The notes under the pieces were generated by a model, which saw only the letters and a program-made list of their open reading frames with translations, searched no databases and was not told the DNA's origin. Position numbers and translations under genes: made by a program. Shown piece after piece: positions 46,376 through 64,000 of a stretch of DNA of 64,000 nt (positions are counted from its first letter, which is position 1; each line of letters begins with the position of its first letter). The stretch comes from Lutraria lutraria (taxonomy: Eukaryota; Mollusca; Bivalvia; Venerida; Mactridae), in NCBI GenBank assembly GCA_964023205.1, contig OZ026844.1, forward strand, positions 26,138,934-26,202,933. Direction: 5' to 3'.

Positions 46376-47470
46376 ATTTTTTTTGTTCGCATTTTCTAAT
46401 CAAGAAGAAGTATACATACAGTACTTCCATATCATGTGTGGAATAATATATTTTATTTGAAAACATTCATTATCAGAAATCATGATATCTTATTAAGAAA
46501 CAAAACAAGACAGGGTTCACACTGTCTTGAACATTTGTTGAATATGGCCAGATTTGTTTTGATGGTATGTTTTTGATAATGTTAAAAGAACTTCATTTGA
46601 CATATTAGACATATTAACGTAATTTGTACATCCAGCATACAACAATTAATCACATGTAAAGTATAAAAAAGTTATGTACATTTGTGCACCCGTTTTATAC
46701 ATAGCTAACCCAATGATAATATTATGTATATATGTAATTCATTGTTATATTTATAAATGCATTTAATTTTTCATGTTAAATATTCTTTTGCACATATTAA
46801 ACTGCTTTAAAGGCTACAAATCTCCAATTTGCAGTATGATATTCTCTACCATCTATAAACTGACTAATCACAAGCCTGCATTCTCAGACTGGTATTCATA
46901 TATTTGTAATTGACTGGTAAATTTCATATTGTGTAGATAAATGACAAGATATTTGTAGGATTTGTTTTAGTTGTTATCTGTGATATTTTGTTTTTTTTAT
47001 ATTGAAATATAATGTGTCCACTTTGGAAATTCTCTCAGATTGCTGTCCATGTTTGAGACCTGTCCTGCTAACACTATAAGTTGTTGGTTATAATTTGAAT
47101 GTTTCAAACTGTTTATAAGTAGCTGTCAGATATATTCTTATATTAGTTGAGTAAATTTAGATTTTTTGTTTTGTACGATTCCCAATTTGGGGAAATTTTT
47201 TATTTATTTTATCAATTATTAATATATTTAAACAGTATTTTTATTGGCTAGGGTAGCCTTGGTGTGAAAATCAAAATGATTTTGTTTTCTCTTGCTTTGA
47301 TTTTTGGAAGCTTTTATCAGATTTTTGTTTCCTGGTATGGTTTGTAATATTGTTTTCTGTCAACTTTCTTGTCAATAAAACACAGTAAGTTCTTGTCAAA
47401 AAGGTTAATATGTAATAACATACCTATATAGCACACAGATTTTATGTTGAGATGCAGCATAATATGACTT
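46376..47470. other. Intergenic sequence, nothing recognised
   Basis: AT-rich tail-to-tail spacer with no credible open frame. Confidence 0.5.
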
Positions 47471-47474
47471 AGTG

Positions 47475-47913
47475 TTTTTAGCTCACCAGAGCACAAAGTG
47501 CTCATGGTAAGCTATTGTGATCGCGTCGTGCGTGCGTGTGTCAACAATTGCTTTAAACAACATCTCCTTCTTAACCAGTAGGCCTATTTCAACGAAACTT
47601 TACATGGATGTTCCTTGCATGAAGCTCTACCAAAGTTGTAAAAAAAATAATTTCATTAAAAACTCTGGTTGCCATGGCAACCAATAGGAAAAACTTTAAA
47701 CATCTTCTTGTCCAAAACCACAGGGCCTAGAGCTTAGATATTTGGTGTGTAGCATTGTCTAGTTGACCTCTACCAAGTTTGTTTAAATTATTGCCATAGG
47801 GCCAAAATTGGCCCAACCCCAGGGTCACTTAATTTTACAAAGGCTCATGATAATTTTCTCTAAGAGTCTTTTTTATCAGGTGAGCGATATAGGGCCATCA
47901 TGACCCTCTTGTT
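47475..47913 (+). mobile_element. Hairpin-ended element, family A, short intact copy
   Basis: 5' hairpin AGCTCACCAGAGCACAAAGT.../GTGCTCATGGTAAGCT (47480-47513), about two core units, 3' end AGGTGAGCGATATAGGGCC, hairpin and CTCTTGTT. The simplest nearly complete family A member in the window. Confidence 0.75.
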
Positions 47914-48420
47914 AAAAAAATATATAGTATATACTGAATTTCCAAGGAAGGAATTTATTAGTTTTAATCATTGCTCAATTATTTGATAAAGGGGAGGATG
48001 TAAAATTTTGTGTCCTTGTACCAAAGTTGACACACAATGATGATGGCTCACACATGTTTGAGTATTTCTATGTAGTTTTGTTTGGCTAAATTCTCATATT
48101 ATACAATTTATACCTGTTGTATTAAACTCATCTGCTGGAAAATATGTCTTGCACCTGAATCACTCAAATATAAATTGATCTTTATCATCCTTTTTACTAA
48201 GATTTGTGTCAAATTCATTTTTAATGTAATCAAAATTTTACGCAAGAAATAAACTGATGTACTTTATGTGAATGATATGTTATCATATGCCTGTATGTAA
48301 TTTTTTAAGTTAAGTTGAAAAACCAGATAAGATTTGCTCATATTGTTCTCTTTATTTTTAACATTGGACCAAAACTAACCAATTATAGTAATATATAATT
48401 TTCTTGTACTATGAAAGTAT

Positions 48421-48585
48421 ACAGTGCAACCTCTCCAAAGCAACACCCTTTTGGATTAGCAAAATTATTTCATTGTTGCTCTAGAGAGGTTAAATTTATT
48501 GTTAATTTGTACAGAGGGAAAAATTCACGATGTTGTTGAAGGGAGGTTGTTGCTCAAGAGGGCCACTCTGGAGAGGTTGTACTGT
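48421..48585. mobile_element. 165-bp MITE with 17-bp inverted repeats
   Basis: Left ACAGTGCAACCTCTCCA; right TGGAGAGGTTGTACTGT, complementary except one base. Internal second-order inverted motifs (GGTTGTTGCTC / GTTGCTCTAGAG). Intergenic, non-coding. Confidence 0.75.
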
Positions 48586-48944
48586 AATCTGATTCACCTA
48601 TAGAAATATGTCTCATCATACTGCATGAAACCACATAGTAACTTATTTCTTGTTATGTAATAGAGGTATTTCATTTCTGCTTCCTATTTTATGTAATAAA
48701 ATTAGTTTAATAGAAATAATTCTTGTTGTTATTTTTGTGGTCTTAGTTGTTTATGATGGCCAAATTATTAGACAGGGAATTTATTATGAGATTGAAAGAT
48801 TTTTGGAAAAAGAAATAAAGCTACTGGTCCTAGAGCCAGGTTGTTTTCACCACTCTGTTGCTAGTGTACTGTTTGCCTAATTACCTAAGGCAGTGGACTT
48901 TTAATTGATAAGTTATAAGTTTGAGACCAAGGCAAGGCACACTG

Positions 48945-50250
48945 CATGAAGAAGATACTTATTATAATTATGAAGATAAATACACAGTATAAGGTAGATT
49001 CTAAAATTGTATGAAGATAGATATACATACCGAGTGTATGAAGTAGAAACACACACTGTATGAAGTAGATAGATCATATGAAGTAGATATATACACTTTA
49101 TGAAGTAGAGACAAACACTGTAAGTAGATATACACACTGAGTGTTTGAAGTAGATATGAAGTAGATATATACACAGTATGAAGTAGATATACACATTGTA
49201 TGAAGTAGATATATATACTGTATGAAGTAGATATACACACTGTATGAAGTAGATATACACATTGTAGATATACACAAGATACAAATTTTTATTTACAGTC
49301 GGTTGACATATAACAGAATATTGTATGAAGTAGATATACACACTGTATGAAGTAGATATACACATTGTATAAAGTAAATATATATACTGTATGAAGTAGA
49401 TATACACACTATGAAGTAGATATACTCACTATGAAGTAGATATACACACTGTATGAAGTAGATATACACACTGTAAGAAGTAGATATACACACTGTAAGA
49501 AGTAGATATACACACTGTAAGAAGTAGATATACACACTGTATGAAGTAGATATACACACTGTAAGAAGTAGATATACACACTGTATGAAGTAGATATACA
49601 CACTGTAAGAAGTAGATATACACACTGTATGAAGTAGATATACACATTGTATGAAGTAGATATATATACTGTATGAAGTAGATATACACATTGTATGAAG
49701 TAGATATACACACTGTATGAAGTAGATATACACACTAAGAAGTAGATATACACACTATGAAGTAGATATACACACTATGAAGTAGATATACACATTGTAT
49801 GAAGTAGATATACACACTAAGAAGTAGATATACACACTATGAAGTAGATATACACATTGTATGAAGTAGATATACACACTGTAAGAAGTAGATATACACA
49901 CTGTATGAAGTAGATATACACACTGTAAGAAGTAGATATACACACTGTATGGAGTAGATATACACATTGTATGAAGTAGATATATATACTGTATGAAGTA
50001 GATATACACATTGTATGAATTAGATATATATACTGTATGAAGTAGATATACACACTGTAAGAAGTAGATATACACACTGTATGGAGTAGATACATATATT
50101 GTATGAAGAAGACATATGCTTTATGAAGTAGATACACACATCGTATGAAGAAGACATGCACACTGTATGAAGTAGATACACACATCATACGCAGTAGATA
50201 TACACACTGTATGAAGTAGACACACACACACACTGTATTAAGTACTGGTA
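48945..50250. repeat. ~22-bp minisatellite (GAAGTAGATATACACACTGTAT)n
   Basis: About 1.3 kb of diverged units with the AAGAAGTAG, TATGAAGTAG and CATTGTAT variants, most regular at 49430-50080. The long minus-strand frames of Tyr/Ile/Ser repeats come only from the tandem repeat. Confidence 0.93.
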
Positions 50251-50721
50251 GATATAAGACAAACAGGTAGATAAAAATAGGGGGTTTGACTAGGTTACCT
50301 AATATTATTGAAATACAGTTGATTCATGGACTAAAGCTACAAAGTAGGCTAGTGTAGAAATAAAATGGTGACTTCCCTAAACAGCTTTCTCTTTTTATCA
50401 AAAGTTTAACGAAATCAGCTTACAATGTGAACAAGTCGGTCATGATGGACTGACTACTTTTATGTTTATCCCTAAATCGGAGTGAATAACGTGGAAAACC
50501 ATAGAAATCAGTTTTGTCAAGCCTGCTTACGGTCAGCTAGATATATACGCCACAATGGCAGTTTTGTGTCTGTGTTTAGTTAGTCCGTCCGTCCAGATTT
50601 TCCTAGTCCCAGCTGTATCTCCCTTATGCATTGACATATTTGAAAAATAAATTGACATATTTGTTTATCACCATGAGACGGTGAGCAGTGCACAAGACCA
50701 ATTTCCGTAGCTCCAAGGTCA

Positions 50722-51368
50722 AACAAGAGTGCCATGATGGCCCTATAAATGCTTACCAGAAAAGACTGTGACTTATATCCTTTTTTCTGACATAATCTAC
50801 TGCCCAAGGCCAATGCACCTGCAAAGTATCAGGCCAATCGGTCAATCCGTTGACGAGTTATCAATGGGAAACGATTTTCACACTCCATGTCAGTGACATT
50901 TGACCTAGTGATCCCAATTTCAATAGGGGTCACCTAGTGTCCGAGGCCAAAGCACCTGCGAAGTATACGGCCAATCAGTCAATCCGTTGACAAGTTATCC
51001 ATCGGAAACGATTTTCACTCCTTGTCACAGTGACCTTGACCTTTGACCTAGTGACCCCAATTTCTTTAGGGGTCACCTAGTGTCCAAGGCCAATGCACCT
51101 GCGGAGTATCAGGCCCATTGGTCAATCCGTTGACAAGTTATCGATCGGAAACGACTTTCACACTCAATGTCACAGTGACCTTTGACCTAGTGACCCCAAT
51201 TTCAATAGGGGTCATCTACTGTCCAAGGCTAATGCACCTGCGAAGTATCAGGCCCATCAGTCAATCCGTTGACGAGTTATCCATCGCAAACTAACTGGCC
51301 TACCGACAAACGGACCTAAATCTAGCTAAACAATATACCCCCTCTTCTTCGAAGGGGGGGCATAACAA
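50722..51368 (-). mobile_element. Hairpin/CCCCC-ended element with ~155-bp core, reverse orientation
   Basis: Reads AACAAGAGTGCCATGATGGCCC at the left (a 3' end) and CCTCTTCTTCGAAGGGGGGG at the right (a 5' end). Core of about four units with 'CAATGCACCTGCGAAGTATC' and 'TCAATCCGTTGACGAGTTAT'. In sense with PSMD6. Confidence 0.65.
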
Positions 51369-51374
51369 ACTTGG

Positions 51375-51697
51375 TAGTGGTCCACTATACAATGCTATAC
51401 ACCAAACATCTAAGCCCTAGGCATAGTGGTTTTGGACAAGATGACTTTGCCATGGCAATCTGTTTTTAATGAAATTTCATTTTTTTAACTTTGAAAGGGG
51501 CCACCCAATGATCATTCCAGCAAATTTGGTTACAATTGGCATAGTGATTTAGGGAGGAGATTAATGAATGAGTTGTTTAATGAAAATATGGATGCCACTT
51601 CATGACGTATGCAAGGTGATCACAAACGTTATTATTATTACATAATATGAAATGTGAAGCTCACCTTGAATGCAATGTGCTCTGGTGAGCTAAAGAG
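51375..51697 (-). mobile_element. 3'-truncated family A element, reverse orientation
   Basis: Right end is the 5' hairpin (GCTCACCTTGAATGCAATGT...CTCTGGTGAGCTAAA); leftwards one core unit ('CTTGGTAGTGGTCCACTATA'), then truncated. Confidence 0.65.
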
Positions 51698-51701
51698 ATA
51701 T

Positions 51702-52216
51702 AACAAGAGGGCCACATTGGCCCTTTATCGCTTACCTGAGAACAAAGGCCAATAATTAATGACCAGGTAATATAGTTTCCATCTCGTAATACTCATTTTT
51801 ACGTGGATTTTGAGATCAAAACCAACAATGAAGGTATAATACTGTTATACTTGTAAGCTAAAACGTAGCAAATTTTCTAATCCAAGGGCCCATAACTCTT
51901 GAAGTTATGGTCCGATTCCACCCATAACTGAACTTGTCCAAAACCATAAGGTCATACACATTCATTGTAAATATGATTAGGATCGGTGAATAAATGAAGG
52001 CGCTAGAGTGTAAACAAACTTAAATACAGCAAATTTTCTTAAGTCAAGGACACATAACTCTAGAAGTTATTGTCCGATTTTGCCATAATCGAACTTAGCT
52101 GAGACATTGTGGCCATAAACATTGTGAGCAAGTTTAATCAAGATTCGTTAAGAGCTGCGGTTGCTAGAGTGTAAACAAACTAATTGTGGCCGGACGCCGG
52201 ACATTCAACGATCCTA
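51702..52216 (-). mobile_element. Family C element, reverse orientation
   Basis: Left end AACAAGAGGGCCACATTGGC and CGCTTACCTGAGAAC; core 'CCAAGGGCCCATAACTCTTG'; right end GGCCGGACGCCGGACATTCA. The reverse of the copy at 24683, with the 5' hairpin lost. Confidence 0.7.
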
Positions 52217-52596
52217 AAAAGTAAACATTCCCAAACAGTAAATACATGTAGATACTAAATGATTCAGAATTTATCTTAAGTGTTACAAATGGTACTGTAT
52301 TATCATGTTATCTTTAGTGTTACATTTCCCTATCAGAACATGTGGCTGTAAATGATGAAACCTATAATTCTGATACAACAGTCATGTTAGATTGAGTACT
52401 GTATTATATGTACAGAAGGGTTTCAAAAGTTTTGACAAGTTCTACATGTAATTAAGTGGTAGTCATATAATAGTTTAAAAGTGTAATCAATTAAGGATAA
52501 ATATCACAAAAGGTGCTGAGTTTCAAAATCTCAATTTATTAAATAATATGAAATGTGAAATGAATAAGGTACATTTAAGCAATGACTTACAATAAA

Positions 52597-53328
52597 CAAG
52601 AGGGCCATGATCGCCTTGTAAATGCTCACCAGGAAAAAAGGTCATTTGGAGACAAACATTGTTAAAAATTTTCTACACAAGTCCTAGTAAAATCAAGTGA
52701 CCCTAAGGTCTGGACCAATTTTTACCCCACGGCCATAATATGAACAAATTTAGAAGAGGTCTGCTAGGTAATGCTACATACAAAATATCTTAGCTCTACA
52801 CCTTGTGGTTTCAGACAAGAAGATCTTTTTAATTTTCCAATATTAAATAGAGTAAACCTCGGGGCGGGGCCAATTTTGACCCTGGGTCCATAATTTGAAC
52901 AAACTTGGTAGAGGTCTGCTAGATAATTCTACACACCAAATATCAAAGCTCCAGGCATTGTAGTTTTTGACAAGAAGATTTTTTAAATTTCTGTATATAA
53001 GTCTATGTAAAATCAAGTTAACCCCAGGGGAATAATTTGAACAAACTTTGTAGAGTTCAATTAGACAATGCTATATACCAAATATCTCAGCTCTAGGCCC
53101 TGTGGTTTCGGACAAGAAGATTTTTTAAGTTTTAATGAATTTTTTTTTTTTTGAACAACTTTACAGGGGACCACCCAAGGATCATTCCAGCAAAGTTTGG
53201 TTGCAATTGGCATAGTGGTGTAGGAGGAGATGTTGTTCTAAGTAAATATGGATGCCACTTCACGATGAATGCTGAGGGATCACAAAAGCTCACCTTGAGC
53301 ACATTGTGCTCTGGTGAGCTAAAAATCA
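52597..53328 (-). mobile_element. Family A element, reverse orientation, both ends present
   Basis: Left AACAAGAGGGCCATGATCGC (3' end); right AAGCTCACCTTGAGCACATT...GTGCTCTGGTGAGCT (5' hairpin). Three ~155-bp core units. Just downstream of the PSMD6 stop; short frames inside are artefacts. Confidence 0.75.
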
Positions 53329-53691
53329 AATGATCAATTCTTGGGCTAGGTTTGGTCTATAAACCATACATTACATGTACTATTTTAATACCAGATATAT
53401 TGTAACGTCCATACATAAGAGTAACTAATGATCTTCAATAGTCCCTTTAAGAGCTAAACAGAGAAATACAACAATTGTTCAAATTAAATATTCCAAGAAA
53501 CATATGAAGTTAGAGTAGAATTCATTCTAATTCTTAATTTAATTTAAATGATGCATAGACAAATCAACACTATTGTAACTAAGAAAATTGCAATATGGAA
53601 TAAAGACCTTTAAACTTTTAAACACATATTAAAGTAGCACATTCATCAGATAGACAAAAGACAGTTCAATGTAGCAGTCATTTAAATGTCT

Positions 53692-63592
<9,901 letters not shown>

Positions 63593-63882
63593 TTTTACGG
63601 TGATCGTGTAAACAACACAACGTGCGTTTATGAATTACGCGAGATTTTGTTTGGGTTTTCTTTTTCGTTTTCAAATTTTAGATGTAAAGATAGTTTATAA
63701 TAATTGGTGACTATCTATTTACCATTAAAGAATTTGATAAAAAGAAATAGATATATAAACATCAGTTTTTTTAAAATTCACTCCGTATCTAGTTCATGGC
63801 AACTTCCTGTTTCGAACTTTTTTAGACTAACCGCATAAATAGGTTTATTTCTCAATACATTCGTTGTCTACCAGTTAGTGAC
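63593..63882. promoter_or_regulatory. Putative bidirectional promoter between PSMD6 and the ACAP-like gene
   Basis: About 290 bp separate the two divergent start codons, so both 5' UTRs and core promoters must overlap here unless there are upstream non-coding exons. I saw no clear TATA box placed for either gene. Head-to-head arrangements are common for housekeeping genes such as proteasome subunits. Confidence 0.5.
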
Positions 63883-63939
63883 ATGATGCCGGATATGCCG
63901 AAGTTGCATCTCGAAGATGCACTCGAAGACAGTCCTCAG
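63883..63939 (+). CDS. First coding exon of an ACAP-like ArfGAP (BAR/PH/ArfGAP/ankyrin protein), partial
   Basis: Nineteen codons starting MMPDMPKLHLEDALEDSPQ, then a consensus donor CAG|GTATCG at 63940. The 'L-E-D/E-x-L-x-D-S-P' stretch matches the opening of the BAR domain of ACAP proteins (centaurin-beta), in which a short first exon precedes the coiled-coil part. ACAPs are Arf6 GAPs acting on endosomal membranes. Only this exon is in the window, so the assignment rests on a short motif. Either of two adjacent ATGs (63883, 63886) could start. Confidence 0.5.
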
Positions 63940-64000
63940 GTATCGACGTTTTTTTGTGAAAATCGTAAAATAATTAGTAGATTGACTCAGGGGAAGTAAC

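Noticed and set aside
48913..50233. Long minus-strand frames rich in Tyr, Ile, Ser and Cys
   Set aside because: Produced by the ~22-bp minisatellite in all frames; overlapping frames look equally long.

Overview
This is a eukaryotic window: AT-rich, with GT-AG introns and dense short interspersed repeats. The repeats look like those of bivalve molluscs: short elements with terminal hairpins and a core of roughly 140-160 bp tandem units (pearl/BIV160-like), plus a tRNA-headed SINE. I therefore read it as a bivalve genome, perhaps a heterodont clam. The species call is inference; the gene structures are read directly.

Three protein-coding genes are supported. (1) A very large plus-strand gene enters from the left edge and ends at 45678. 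I assembled 30 exons whose reading frames join at every junction, giving 2738 codons plus a stop within the window; the true N-terminus lies upstream. Its product has a charged RS-rich region, an acidic Ser/Glu/Thr tract, about 14 fibronectin type III-like modules, a C-terminal thioredoxin-fold domain with a WCxPS site (CxxS in place of CxxC), and a basic tail. I cannot match this architecture to a named vertebrate protein. (2) On the minus strand from 63592 to 53692, eight coding exons give a complete 389-residue PSMD6/Rpn7, a 19S proteasome lid subunit. (3) At the right edge, on the plus strand, is the first coding exon (63883-63939) of what looks like an ACAP-type ArfGAP, head-to-head with PSMD6 across about 290 bp.

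Layout: 1-46.4 kb is gene 1 and its 3' UTR; 46.4-53.7 kb is the tail-to-tail intergenic region; 53.7-63.6 kb is PSMD6; 63.6-64 kb is the shared promoter and start of gene 3. Most sequence between exons is introns holding repeats: hairpin-ended elements, a hAT-like element with 8-bp target duplications, a mariner relic inside one hairpin-ended element and itself carrying another, several MITE-like inverted repeats, and at least six tandem arrays. One array starts at a splice donor and repeats a donor-like GTAAGTAT motif about 21 times.

The most notable observations are the FN3 plus CxxS-thioredoxin architecture, the covarying terminal hairpins of the repeat families, the uniform sense orientation of those elements relative to the nearest gene (18 of 18 scored), and the three-level transposon nest at 55.98-58.56 kb. 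I saw no CRISPR array, operon, rRNA gene or functional tRNA gene.
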